A stretch of 64,000 nt of DNA from Rhodococcus sp. ABRD24. Lineage in GTDB: Bacteria; Actinomycetota; Actinomycetes; Mycobacteriales; Mycobacteriaceae. Under the pieces are notes generated by a model that was not told the origin of the DNA, ran no database searches, and was given only the letters and a program-made list of their open reading frames with translations. The position numbers and the translations under genes were made by a program. The stretch is taken from the NCBI RefSeq assembly GCF_004328705.1, contig NZ_CP035319.1, forward strand, positions 2,914,001 through 2,978,000, written 5' to 3'. Position 1 is the first letter of the stretch, and each line of letters opens with the position of its first letter. Below, piece by piece: positions 17,976 to 28,274 of the stretch.

Positions 17976-19922
17976 ATGTCTGAGATGAGTGGTTCCCGGC
18001 AGATCGGTGATGTGTTCGTTTCGAGCGCGGAGTTCACCGCCGCCGCGAACGCGGGCCCCGAGTTGCAGGCCGCGGCCGGCCGCGACCGGCTCGCGTTCTG
18101 GGACGCGCAGGCACGTCGGCTGGACTGGGTCACTCCGTGGACAGAGGTCCTCGACTGGTCGGACGCCCCCGTCGCGAAGTGGTTCGTCGGCGGCAGCCTG
18201 AACGTCGCTTACAACTGCGTCGACCGGCACGTACTCGCCGGCAACGGTGACCGGGTCGCGATCCACTTCGAAGGCGAGCCCGGCGACAGCCGTGACGTCA
18301 CCTACAACGATCTACTCGCCGAAGTGAGCCGGGCGGCAAACACTTTCACCGACCTCGGCCTCGTCGCCGGCGACCGCGTCGCGATCTACATGCCGATGAT
18401 CCCCGAGGCCATCGTGACGATGCTCGCGTGCGCCCGACTGGGACTGACCCACTCGGTGGTGTTCGCCGGATTCTCCGCGACCGCACTGCGCTCGCGCGTC
18501 GACGATGCCGAGGCCAAGCTCGTCGTCACCGTCGACGGGCAGTGGCGGCGCGGGCAGGCCGCCCCGCTCAAGCCGGCCGTCGACGAGGCGGTAACCGGGG
18601 CGGCATCCGTGCAGAACGTGCTGGTGGTCAAGCGCACCGGCATCGACGTCGACTTCACCGACGGTCGGGACCTGTGGTGGCACGAGACCGTCGAGAAGGC
18701 CTCCCCGGAGCACGTGGCACAGCCCTTCGACGCGGAGCACCCACTGTTCATCCTCTACACCTCCGGTACCACCGGTAAGCCCAAGGGCATCATCCACACC
18801 TCCGGCGGCTACCTGACGCAGGCGTCGTACACCCACCACAACGTCTTCGACCACAAGGCCGGCGAGGACGTCTACTGGTGCACCGCTGACATCGGCTGGG
18901 TCACCGGACATTCCTACATCGTGTACGGCCCGCTCTCGAACGGTGTCACGCAGGTCGTCTACGAGGGCACCCCCAACTCCCCCGACGAGCACCGCCACTT
19001 CCAGATCATCGAAAAGTACGGTGTCAGCATCTACTACACCGCGCCCACACTGGTCCGCACATTCATGAAGTGGGGCAGGGAAATTCCCGACGCGCACGAC
19101 CTGTCGTCGATCCGCCTGCTCGGTAGCGTCGGCGAGCCCATCAATCCGGAAGCGTGGCGCTGGTTCCGCGACGTCATCGGCGGCGACAAGGCCCCGATCG
19201 TCGACACGTGGTGGCAGACCGAGACCGGCGCGATCATGATCTCCCCGCTGCCCGGCCTCACCGCCACCAAGCCCGGGTCGGCGATGGCACCGCTGCCCGG
19301 CATCTCCGCGAAGATCGTCGACGACGAGGCCCGCCCGCTCGGCCCCGGCGGCAGCGGCTATCTCGTGCTCGACGAGCCGTGGCCGGCGATGCTGCGCGGG
19401 ATCTGGGGCGATATGGACCGCTACCGCGACACCTACTGGTCCCGGTACGCCGAGGAGGGCTGGTACTTCGCCGGAGACGGCGCCAAGTACGACGAGGACG
19501 GCGCACTGTGGGTCCTGGGCCGCGTCGATGACGTCATGAACGTCTCCGGGCACCGAATCTCGACCTCCGAGGTGGAGTCGGCCTTGGTCGGGCACCACGC
19601 CGTTGCCGAGGCCGCTGTGGTCGGCGCCGCCGACGAGACCACCGGTCAGGGCATCGTCGCGTTCGTCATCCTGCGGGAGGGCAGCGAAAACACGGGCGAG
19701 ACTCTGATCGCCGAACTGCGGGCCCAGGTGTCCACCGAGATCAGCCCCATCGCGAAGCCGCGCCAGATCACCGTGGTGCCCGAGCTACCCAAGACGCGTT
19801 CCGGCAAGATCATGCGCCGGCTGCTGCGCGACGTCGCGGAAGGCCGCGACCTCGGTGACACCTCGACGCTGGTCGACCCCAAGGTGTTCGACGCAATCCG
19901 GATGCACCGCTCGCCCAGGTGA
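17976..19922 (+). CDS. acsA: Acetyl-CoA synthetase (AMP-forming)
   Basis: 648 residues from the ATG at 17976 (GGAAGG upstream), the normal family length. The AMP-binding motif is YTSGTTGKPKGIIHTSGG, the adenylate-binding block is DTWWQTETGAIMISPLPG, and the hinge/C-terminal Lys611 is in KTRSGKIMRRLLRD. It converts acetate, ATP and CoA to acetyl-CoA, AMP and PPi. It lies 89 bp after the GS-like gene behind a hairpin. Its presence here suggests the upstream amidases release acetate or another short acid (for example from acetamides or N-acetyl compounds). Propionyl-CoA synthetase is possible but less likely. Confidence 0.88.
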   Translation: MSEMSGSRQIGDVFVSSAEFTAAANAGPELQAAAGRDRLAFWDAQARRLDWVTPWTEVLDWSDAPVAKWFVGGSLNVAYNCVDRHVLAGNGDRVAIHFEGEPGDSRDVTYNDLLAEVSRAANTFTDLGLVAGDRVAIYMPMIPEAIVTMLACARLGLTHSVVFAGFSATALRSRVDDAEAKLVVTVDGQWRRGQAAPLKPAVDEAVTGAASVQNVLVVKRTGIDVDFTDGRDLWWHETVEKASPEHVAQPFDAEHPLFILYTSGTTGKPKGIIHTSGGYLTQASYTHHNVFDHKAGEDVYWCTADIGWVTGHSYIVYGPLSNGVTQVVYEGTPNSPDEHRHFQIIEKYGVSIYYTAPTLVRTFMKWGREIPDAHDLSSIRLLGSVGEPINPEAWRWFRDVIGGDKAPIVDTWWQTETGAIMISPLPGLTATKPGSAMAPLPGISAKIVDDEARPLGPGGSGYLVLDEPWPAMLRGIWGDMDRYRDTYWSRYAEEGWYFAGDGAKYDEDGALWVLGRVDDVMNVSGHRISTSEVESALVGHHAVAEAAVVGAADETTGQGIVAFVILREGSENTGETLIAELRAQVSTEISPIAKPRQITVVPELPKTRSGKIMRRLLRDVAEGRDLGDTSTLVDPKVFDAIRMHRSPR

Positions 19923-20004
19923 CGAGTTCTTGTTCTTTCATCTGTCAACCTGTCTGTCCAACACTGATGTTGACGGTCGATCATCGAATGATTGGAGAGT
20001 TTGA

Positions 20005-20604
20005 ATGCGCATCATCCTGAGCGGGCCGCCGGGGGTCGGGAAGGGGACGCAGTCCCATTTGCTCGCCCGCACCCTCAAGATTCCTCACATCTCGACTGGT
20101 GATCTCTTTCGATGGCACATCGCGAACGGCAGCACGCTGGGCAAGTCCGTCAAGTCGTACATCGATGCAGGTGAGCTTGTCCCGGGTGTCGCTACTGAAC
20201 GTATCGTCGCAGAACGACTGTTGAGAGACGATGCAGCGGCAGGGTTCATTCTCGACGGGTTTCCTCGCACCTACGATCAAGCGCGTGTCCTCGACGCCAT
20301 CCTTGCGCGGCGGGGAGACAAGGTCGACCACGTCATCGAGTTCGTCCTCGACAATGCGGAACTAGAGTCACGACTATTGGCCCGTGGCCGTAGTGACGAT
20401 ACCGAGGACGTGATTCGGCGCCGCCTCACCGTGTATGAGAAGGAACGGGAGACGATACTCGGGCACTACGGGCCGATCGTCACTGAGCTGGATGCGTCCG
20501 GATCGGTCGGGGAGATTGCTGAACGGCTACTCAGCACTCTGGGGGCACAGGTCCTCCAGGCGATGGGAGTCCACGGCGCGCGTTCGGGCCAGGCAATGGT
20601 CTAG
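20005..20604 (+). CDS. adk: Adenylate kinase, short form
   Basis: 199 residues. The P-loop GPPGVGKGT is at residues 7-15, followed by HISTGDLFRWHI, GFILDGFPRTYDQA and RGRSDDTEDVIRRRL. The LID is the short, zinc-free type seen in actinobacteria. It makes 2 ADP from AMP and ATP. It follows the AMP-forming acetyl-CoA synthetase by 82 bp, so its likely local job is to recycle the AMP formed there. This is probably a second copy beside the housekeeping adk near secY, which is not in this window. Confidence 0.88.
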   Translation: MRIILSGPPGVGKGTQSHLLARTLKIPHISTGDLFRWHIANGSTLGKSVKSYIDAGELVPGVATERIVAERLLRDDAAAGFILDGFPRTYDQARVLDAILARRGDKVDHVIEFVLDNAELESRLLARGRSDDTEDVIRRRLTVYEKERETILGHYGPIVTELDASGSVGEIAERLLSTLGAQVLQAMGVHGARSGQAMV

Positions 20605-20755
20605 GGCTGGTCGACCTCTCCGGCCACTGATATCTCACTGAACTACCCCGCCACTGTTCGTTCACTTGGGTTGGAGAACTCGCTCCACAACAGTGGGTGG
20701 GCGGCGGTGAGTCGTGCCCGGGCCACTATTCCAAGCGGCATCTGTGAGAAGGACT

Positions 20756-22270
20756 ATGTCTACCGTCGAGAAGTCACGCATCACTGTCGAGGAAGCACTG
20801 ACAACGCACAACCCGCCGATCATCCGTCGACCGGATGGCAGGTCCCCGATAGTCGGTCCACCCGGATTCGGAGCCAGGTTGTGATTGATACCGATCTCAG
20901 TTGATCTCGCAGGCCACCGGATGGTGCTGGTGGCTGCATCGGGCAGCGCACTCGACCGGGGGCAGGTACTCCAGGCCTGAATGACGATGCCGTGTGTCGT
21001 ACTCGCCCTTGAAGTCGCCGATGACGACGCGGGCCTCGAGCAGGTTCGTCCAGTGGTTGCGGTTCAGGCACTCCCGTCGCAGGCGGTTGTTGAACGACTC
21101 GATGTAGCCGTTGTTCCACGGCGTACCCGGAGGGATGTACGACAGCCCGACCCGCCCGGCGCAAAATGATTGTAGCGCTTGGGAAATGAACTCCGGCCCG
21201 TTGTCCATCCGCAGCACCGTCGGCGGACTTCCCGCCGCGGTGAAGCAGGCTTCGAGTTCGCGGGTGAGCCGCTCGGCGGTGATCGAACGCTCGACAATGT
21301 TCAGCAGTGACTGCCGGGTGGGGGGGTACCGCCCTGCACGAAGTGCTTGGGAGAGGTTGGTCGATCATCGACGCGATCTTCACCGACTTGCCGTCGACGA
21401 TGGAGTCGAACTAAAAGTCCAGCGCCCACAACACCTTCGGCGCGTTGGGCTCGACTGTCGGGCACGAGGACAGGCCGGCCCGTTTGCGGGCGCTGTGGAC
21501 CCGCCGCTGCAGGCCCTCCTCCTTCCACAGACGGTGCACCTTTTTCTGTTCACGCCCTGGTGCTCGTCGAACCGCAGCGCCGCCCAGGCCCGCCGGAACC
21601 CGTGGCACGGGTCCGTCTTCGAGTACGTCCTCAACCATTCCCGCAGGTCGGCGTCCGGGTCGGCGGGAATCTGGGCGAGCGCGACACGACGGTAGGTGGA
21701 ACGAGCAGCCCGACCGCCTTGCACGCGAGCCGCTCCGACATACTCAACACGTCCTCGAGCATGTCTACGCCGCGGCGCTTGGCGTCCGGGCTCAGAACCT
21801 CCCTTCGCCACCTCTCGCAGAGCGTCCCTCTCGGAGTTCGGCATCGGCGAGCAGTCGCTTGAGCCGGCCGTTCTGCTCCCACAGCTCACGCAGTTCCTTC
21901 GCGGCGTCGACGTCCATGCCGCCGTAGGAGCAACGCCAGTTGTAGAGCGTCGCGGTCGACACCTCGAGGTCGGCGGCGATCTCGTCGTTGGTCTTGTCCG
22001 CGGCAGCGAGTTCGTCCGCACGCCGCAGCTTGCGCACGACGTCCTCCGCGGAATGCTCCCTTCCGGCCAGCCATGTGCTTCATCGTCCCTTCCGGCCCAA
22101 TTTCGGGCCACAGGAATCTAAATCAGGATGGACTCATCCGCCGGGGACATGCCACGGACAGTGCCGAGCCAAAGATGGGTCGGTTCAACAACACCACGCA
22201 AATAGTCTTCCATCCCTCGGAGGATGATCCGACGCGGCTATCTCGCCGTGCAAGGTGCCGGGAATGGTGA
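20756..22270 (+). pseudogene. Small gene of unrecognised function, interrupted by an IS3-family element
   Basis: The ATG at 20756 follows GAGAAGG. The frame reads MSTVEKSRITVEEALTTHNP and then PIIRRP up to the IS at 20836. Removing the IS and one copy of the 4-bp duplication (CGGA) rejoins the frame to DSAEPKMGRFNNTTQIVFHP and SEDDPTRLSRRARCREW, with a stop at 22268. The restored product has 63 residues. I do not recognise it. It may itself be truncated at the 3' end. Confidence 0.7.
20836..22154 (-). mobile_element. IS3-family insertion sequence, copy 1 (complete ends, defective genes)
   Basis: A 1319-bp element. Its ends are inverted: TGGCAGGTCCCCG at 20836 and, on the other strand from 22154, TGGCATGTCCCCG. 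It is flanked by the direct repeat CGGA (20832-20835 and 22155-22158), a normal IS3-family target duplication. On the minus strand, OrfA (22037 down to 21792) reads KLRRADELAAADKTNDEIAA and ATLYNWRCSYGGMDVDAAKE. OrfB ends at 20897 with LRMDNGPEFISQALQSF and YIESFNNRLRRECLNRNHW. OrfA is frameshifted near its start. OrfB has a TAG after VLWALDF and a frameshift near 21350, so no active transposase is made. Confidence 0.88.
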
Positions 22271-22422
22271 GAGGAAGGTCTTCTCGGCACATGTCGACTG
22301 GTCACACACCGAGTTCGTACGCGTCAGAGAGAGAGTGGACTTCACTCGCTGGTCGCATGAGGTCCGAAAGGCGACCCACATGTTCTGTTGCCCAGGCTAT
22401 CTCGGATGGGTATTCTGATGCG

Positions 22423-23865
22423 ATGTCACGCGTCGCCCGAGACACGCAACTTTCGCTCCATCTTCCGTCAACAAGCACACCCCTCCGTCAGCGGATCGCA
22501 GAAGCTATTGTCGGCGAAATAGCCGCAGGAAGACTGCAATCCAACGACATTCTGCCTTCAAGTCGGGCCCTGGCTACTGCTCTGGAGGTGTCGCGAGCTC
22601 CAGTGGTCGAGGCCTACGAGCAACTTGCAGCGGCCGGCTTCATCATCAGTCGCCCAGGTTCCGGAACGCGGGTGGCGATCGGTGCGGAACAAGCGGCGGC
22701 GGCGTGTGCAGTGTCGGATCCCGCGCTAGAAGGGCCTCTCCCGCGACAAGGGCCGCGGATCAAGGATCCTCAATGGGATCTTCACCCGGAGATCCCTGAC
22801 ACATCTTTGATTTCGTCGGAGGACTGGCGCCGGTCGTGGCGTGCTGCCGCTGCTGCCTCGATCTGCGAAGGAATCGCTGGCGTCGAAGCGCACCCAGAAC
22901 TCCGCCGCTCAGTTGCTGAGCATGTTCGGCGAGTTCGTGGCATTGCGGCGCGGCCCGATGACGTCGTGATCTTTCCAAGCGTTGACGCGGTTCTACGCAC
23001 CATTGTCGATGTTGCGGAGCTATCAGGACGCAATGTCGCTTTCGAAGAGCCGGGTTCTCACCGAGCCCGTATGGCGTTGCAACAAAACGGTGTCCGCGTT
23101 CGCGCGATAGTGGTCGACGACGACGGGCTCGATCCGCAGCGCTTGGCAGCTACTGACCGGGCTGTCTACTGTACTCCAGCACATCAGTTTCCGCTGGGGT
23201 CGCACATGCCGGTTACTCGTCGGGCAGCGCTAGTGGAATGGGCTACGGCGTCGGACAATCTGATCATTGAGGATGACTACGACAGTGAGCTGCGTTTTGA
23301 TGCCGCTCCCGTCCCAGCACTGCGAGGTCTTGTGGGGGGCGACGATCGAGTGGCCTACATCGGCTCAGCGTCGAAGATTCTGACGCCCTCTGTTCCGCTG
23401 GCGTGGCTCCTCGCGCCGCGTGCACTACGGACCGCAATCGACAAGGTGGTTCGATCAAGCAGCGAGATGGCTTGTGGTGTCGCCGCGTTGGCGCTATCGA
23501 ATCTCTTCGATTCGGGTGCGATGGGACGCCACATTAGCCGCTCGACGAGGCGCTACCGTGCGCGCAGAACTGCCTTCGTCGAGTCACTACAAGCGCACTT
23601 GTCCGACCTTGGCGACATGCGAGCGGCTGTGGTGGGGATCGAGGCAGGGTTACACGTCGTCCTTCGTCTGCCGGATAGCGTCGACGACGTGAAGGTAGCT
23701 GAAGACCTCGGCGAACGAGGGGTTTCTGTACCGAGCCTCGCGGAGCATCGCCTGTCGGAGACCGGGCCGCGCGGACTCGTCTGTGGATACGCTCGACTAC
23801 CCGAACGGAATAGTGGCCAGGTCGCCAGGATGATCGCTGAGGTCCTGAGCTGCCACATGCTGTGA
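22423..23865 (+). CDS. MocR-type regulator (GntR winged helix fused to aminotransferase fold)
   Basis: 480 residues from the ATG at 22423. The winged helix is about residues 15-85: TPLRQRIAEAIVGEIAAGRL, SSRALATALEVSRAPVVEAY, then AGFIISRPGSGTRVAIG. The aminotransferase-like domain has IIEDDYDSELRFDAAPVPAL and the Lys in YIGSASKILTPSVPLAWLL. It has no obvious divergent partner, because the upstream gene is the IS-broken ORF on the same strand. Its target may have been lost with the surrounding decay, or lie elsewhere. Confidence 0.85.
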   Translation: MSRVARDTQLSLHLPSTSTPLRQRIAEAIVGEIAAGRLQSNDILPSSRALATALEVSRAPVVEAYEQLAAAGFIISRPGSGTRVAIGAEQAAAACAVSDPALEGPLPRQGPRIKDPQWDLHPEIPDTSLISSEDWRRSWRAAAAASICEGIAGVEAHPELRRSVAEHVRRVRGIAARPDDVVIFPSVDAVLRTIVDVAELSGRNVAFEEPGSHRARMALQQNGVRVRAIVVDDDGLDPQRLAATDRAVYCTPAHQFPLGSHMPVTRRAALVEWATASDNLIIEDDYDSELRFDAAPVPALRGLVGGDDRVAYIGSASKILTPSVPLAWLLAPRALRTAIDKVVRSSSEMACGVAALALSNLFDSGAMGRHISRSTRRYRARRTAFVESLQAHLSDLGDMRAAVVGIEAGLHVVLRLPDSVDDVKVAEDLGERGVSVPSLAEHRLSETGPRGLVCGYARLPERNSGQVARMIAEVLSCHML

Positions 23866-24178
23866 ATGAGATCGCCGCGAATTCCGCTCCTTCAGGTCAG
23901 GCCAACGCCGGCTCTGGCCCACAAGATTGAAACGGGTGAGGTCAACCGTGATGCCTCGAACAACGCTCTCGATGTCACACAAGGGGCGCTAGCAACGACG
24001 GGTGTCGCTGTGCGCACGTTCTGTCGCTGAGCTGGTCTCGATGAAACGGGACGACGACGCCCACCACGCCACACATGTCGTGCACCAGGTATCTGACCGG
24101 CTCTAGGTCGGGCGTGGGCCAGCTTCACCACCGTGCGTCTCTGCGTTCGCCTACTCGCCCTGCAGGCGCGTTCCGGCA
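23866..24178. other. Intergenic, nothing recognised
   Basis: There is no coding pattern, RNA or repeat that I can support in this convergent gap between the MocR and GntR genes. Confidence 0.5.
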
Positions 24179-24931
24179 TCAAACATGTTCGTTGATGCGG
24201 TATCTCACGTGGATCTGTTGAGGACCGCGATCGATGTGGAGTTCCGCGATGTCTGCAGGGATGATGGCGGTGTCGTGCAGGACCGCCATACCGTCTTCGG
24301 TGAAGTTGGTGCGATGACTGCACATTGCGGGGCTTCCGAGCGGGCGACCGAGAATCTCGGCTTCATCTGCTTCGAGCGTCTTGAGGGTGATCGCTTCGCT
24401 CGCGGAGGCAACCGGGTATCCGTGCTGTGCGAGTGTCCGATAAAGAGACTGGTCGATCAGTTCGTCAGGTGAGATGCCGATGTGCCAGGGTATGTACGAG
24501 TGCTGCAGCACTGAGGGACGCGAGTCGATGATTCTGTGACGTGTGACCATCAGTACCTGCTTGGCTCCTGCCAGGTCGAGAATGCGGGCGACGTCGGCGG
24601 GTGGCACCTCCCGGGAAGATCCGAGGATGTGGGTGTCGATCTTTGCGCCCTGCGCCGTGAGATCGTCGGCGAATCCGGCGAGGTGGAGGAGGTCGTAGGA
24701 GTACCTCTTGTGTGCGGGGAAAGTGCCGGCACCGGTGCGTGATTCGACCAGGCCATCGTTCTCGAGTAGCCGGAGTGCTTGACGAAGGGTCATGATCGTG
24801 ACGCCGTAAGATGCGGCTAGTTCGCGCTGCGGGGGCAGTGCGTCGTTCGTTCCCCATTCTCCGGACTCGAGTCTGCCGCGCAGATCATCGTGGATGGCCA
24901 AGTACTTGGGTAGTCGGGCGTGTCGGGTCAC
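24179..24931 (-). CDS. GntR-family (HutC/UTRA type) regulator
   Basis: 250 residues from the GTG at 24931, which overlaps the stop of the upstream trpA-like fragment (GTGA). The winged helix is residues 5-75: LPKYLAIHDDLRGRLESGEW, LPPQRELAASYGVTIMTLRQ, then DGLVESRTGAGTFPAHKR. The UTRA ligand-binding domain follows: VLMVTRHRIIDSRPSVLQHS, LGRPLGSPAMCSHRTNFTED and the typical C-terminal IHVRYRINEHV. It probably responds to a small metabolite. Palindromes GCTAG-CTAT-CTAGC and GTTCTAGAAC (25125-25148) about 200 bp upstream are candidate binding sites. Confidence 0.85.
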   Translation of the reverse strand: MTRHARLPKYLAIHDDLRGRLESGEWGTNDALPPQRELAASYGVTIMTLRQALRLLENDGLVESRTGAGTFPAHKRYSYDLLHLAGFADDLTAQGAKIDTHILGSSREVPPADVARILDLAGAKQVLMVTRHRIIDSRPSVLQHSYIPWHIGISPDELIDQSLYRTLAQHGYPVASASEAITLKTLEADEAEILGRPLGSPAMCSHRTNFTEDGMAVLHDTAIIPADIAELHIDRGPQQIHVRYRINEHV

Positions 24932-25129
24932 CGGTGTCCTGCTTCGTCGAGCTGTTTGCGGAATGTCGCAACGGTTTTCATGATGGACGTCGGACTTGCT
25001 CCTTCGAGGGCACAATCCATGAGTACAGAGGCAACCACGACGCCATCGGATCTCTGCGCGGCACGACCAGCTCGTTCCGGAGAGTCAATTCCGACGCCGA
25101 TCTCTGTATCCACCCCGCAATCATGCTAG
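24928..25129 (-). pseudogene. Fragment resembling the C-terminus of tryptophan synthase alpha
   Basis: The 61-codon frame after a GTG at 25113 reads DTEIGVGIDSPERAGRAAQR and SDGVVVASVLMDCALEG. This matches the phosphate-binding end of TrpA (normally a GFGIST, GVVVGSA pattern). The first 200 residues of TrpA are missing, and a TAG lies just upstream. The fragment ends in a GTGA overlap with the GntR gene. It may be only a leftover, or a small translated leader peptide coupled to the regulator. Confidence 0.55.
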
Positions 25130-25148
25130 CTATCTAGCGTTCTAGAAC
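25125..25148. promoter_or_regulatory. Adjacent palindromes, candidate regulator sites
   Basis: GCTAG-CTAT-CTAGC (25125-25138) is directly followed by the perfect 10-bp palindrome GTTCTAGAAC (25139-25148). Both carry CTAG, which is rare in high-GC DNA. They lie upstream of the trpA fragment and GntR gene, and could be operators of that regulator. Confidence 0.45.
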
Positions 25149-25387
25149 AATCGACTCGCTTTCTGGCTCCGACCCAGGCTCCGCTCACGTTGTGGTGGTC
25201 AGATGAACCTTGACGCTGCCCGGTTTCGAATTGGCGTCCACCCCAACGCGTGCCTAGCCGTCGGCAATAGCCGCCGAGTACTGCTGCTTCAATAACACGG
25301 ACTAGCAACGGGAATGGTCCCAGTGAAAGCGATCTGCACCTCTAGCGGATAATCAACGTGTGCCCCGCTATCCAGAGAGGACCACTC

Positions 25388-26874
<1,487 letters not shown>

Positions 26875-26941
26875 TGCACGGATGCTGGCAGTCATCCCGG
26901 GGGGTGACGAACTGTCTCTGTCTTCTCTAGCTGAGTAATAG

Positions 26942-26973
26942 GTGGTTCTTGACGATTCCACGTCAAGAACCAC
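26942..26973 (+). terminator. 13-bp perfect hairpin downstream of hisC-type gene
   Basis: GTGGTTCTTGACG (26942-26954) and CGTCAAGAACCAC (26961-26973) are perfect complements around a 6-base loop. It lies 67 bp after the stop. No U-run follows. It is probably a terminator, but a protein-binding palindrome is possible. The rest of the gap up to 27202 shows nothing recognisable. Confidence 0.5.
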
Positions 26974-27202
26974 GCACAGGCAGAGGTTCTCTGCGCCTAT
27001 GCATCGTGGCCGAGGAGCTGCGGCTCAGGGGCGCGCGGAGACTAGGGACCGCGCCTCGATCGGGTCTAGCGGCGGCGTCGAACTCCGGACCAGAACGAAC
27101 CAGCTCGATTGCGGTAGTTTCGGGCCTCGCTCGACTGCTGGGCGAGGATGTTCACCTCGTTGCCGCGATGATGATCGAACTTCTCGGTCGCCGCGCCACC
27201 TT

Positions 27203-27835
27203 CTAGCTCACCGTCGTCTTACCGCGAGGCCGATCAGGTTGAGGAGGTTGTGCCGAACTGCTGTCGGGTGCGGGGGGTGTCGTGTCGGCTGTTTGGTCAC
27301 TGCAGTGATCGTGAACGACGGTGATTAGAACCGCGCGGTTCGCGGAGATTGAACGCATGCGGTGGGGCGTGTTCGCGTCGAAGTACATGCTGTCACCCTG
27401 CTCGAGGACAATCACCTTGTTGGTGATTTCAAACTCGACAGTTCCTGACTGCACGAATACGAACTCCTCGCCGGGGTGCTCTATGTAGTCGGACCCAGGT
27501 TCGGTCGTCGGATGAACAACGAAGGGCTGCATCGATTTTCTGATCCTTCGAGTGGCAATCGCGTCGTGCACTGCTGCTCGTGAGGCGCCCTCTGGGACTC
27601 TCGCGCGCTCGTCGCCTCGTTCCACGGTAGTTGCGGTGCCGTCGAGTCCGTCTGAGAATAGCTGGCTGACATCGGTGTCCAGCGCTCGCGCGATCCTCAA
27701 AGCGACATCGATCGAAGGTGTGCTGAGTCCTCGCTCCACCTTTGATAGGTAGCTTTTCGTAAGGCCTGCGCTCGCGGCCACCGACTCAAGGGTAAGACCG
27801 GCTCTGCGTCGATGTGATCTGAGAAACGTGGCCAT
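27203..27835 (-). CDS. XRE-family regulator with C-terminal cupin domain
   Basis: 210 residues from the ATG at 27835 (GAAGGAG upstream). The helix-turn-helix is residues 3-60: LRSHRRRAGLTLESVAASAG, LTKSYLSKVERGLSTPSIDV. The cupin is about residues 110-180: PGSDYIEHPGEEFVFVQSGT, VLEQGDSMYFDANTPHRMRS. Such XRE-cupin proteins commonly control amine, polyamine or amino-acid catabolism (PuuR is an example). It follows the SHMT gene on the same strand after 439 bp and may regulate the TrpB2-SHMT unit or a polyamine system whose remnants lie at 54.7-55.4 kb. Confidence 0.85.
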   Translation of the reverse strand: MATFLRSHRRRAGLTLESVAASAGLTKSYLSKVERGLSTPSIDVALRIARALDTDVSQLFSDGLDGTATTVERGDERARVPEGASRAAVHDAIATRRIRKSMQPFVVHPTTEPGSDYIEHPGEEFVFVQSGTVEFEITNKVIVLEQGDSMYFDANTPHRMRSISANRAVLITVVHDHCSDQTADTTPPAPDSSSAQPPQPDRPRGKTTVS

Positions 27836-28107
27836 TGATCTGTTGCTCCTTCTGTGCCTCGTCGTGAGCACCAACCTGCAGAAGGATCTGCAGTTGTGTT
27901 GCATAGGGACATTCGGTGTTGCGATGTCTGTCTGAGTCGCAGACGTTGGGAAGGAAGGCTGAGGGCAATCCCGATGAATGTCGGCGAGACGAAGTCGATG
28001 GGCCGAGTTGCGAAGACGGGTTTACCAAGTTCCCGAAGACGCAAATGAGGGGCGGCGTGCACTCTGTTCTGGCGCGCCGTCTGCAACGCTGTCGCCGGTA
28101 CGACTTT

Positions 28108-28149
28108 CGTAGCTCGTAGCTCGTAGCTCGTAGCTCGTAGCTCGTAGCT
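28108..28149. repeat. (CGTAGCT)6 microsatellite
   Basis: Six perfect tandem copies of the 7-bp unit CGTAGCT, followed by a partial copy. They lie in the 439-bp gap between the XRE-cupin and SHMT genes. The unit length is not a multiple of three and shows no link to a convincing gene. The rest of this gap (27836-28274) has no gene I can support. Confidence 0.85.
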
Positions 28150-28226
28150 CGTGGCGCGCAGCCGTGGCATAACCGCGTGTCACAGGCGGAGCAACTCATC
28201 GCCAATTGTCGGAGCGGGGGCTATCT

Positions 28227-28267
28227 GTGGCCTTCCTGCCCGGATCCATCAGGAACAGGAAGGCCAC
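28227..28267 (-). terminator. Hairpin after SHMT gene
   Basis: GTGGCCTTCCTG (28227-28238) and CAGGAAGGCCAC (28256-28267) form a perfect 12-bp stem, 8 bp beyond the SHMT stop codon on the minus strand. No clear U-run. Confidence 0.6.
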
Positions 28268-28274
28268 TAGACCG

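Noticed and set aside
18312..19598. 428-codon open frame opposite acsA
   Set aside because: It lies entirely antisense to a clear acetyl-CoA synthetase gene, and its composition is typical of a codon-bias shadow.
26949..27206. 85-codon open frame after the HisC-type gene
   Set aside because: It overlaps the 13-bp hairpin, has no ribosome site and shows no protein-like pattern.
28108..28149. Tandem repeats as a possible CRISPR array
   Set aside because: The 7-bp unit is contiguous with no spacers, so it is a microsatellite. No CRISPR-like repeat-spacer pattern or cas gene was found in the window.
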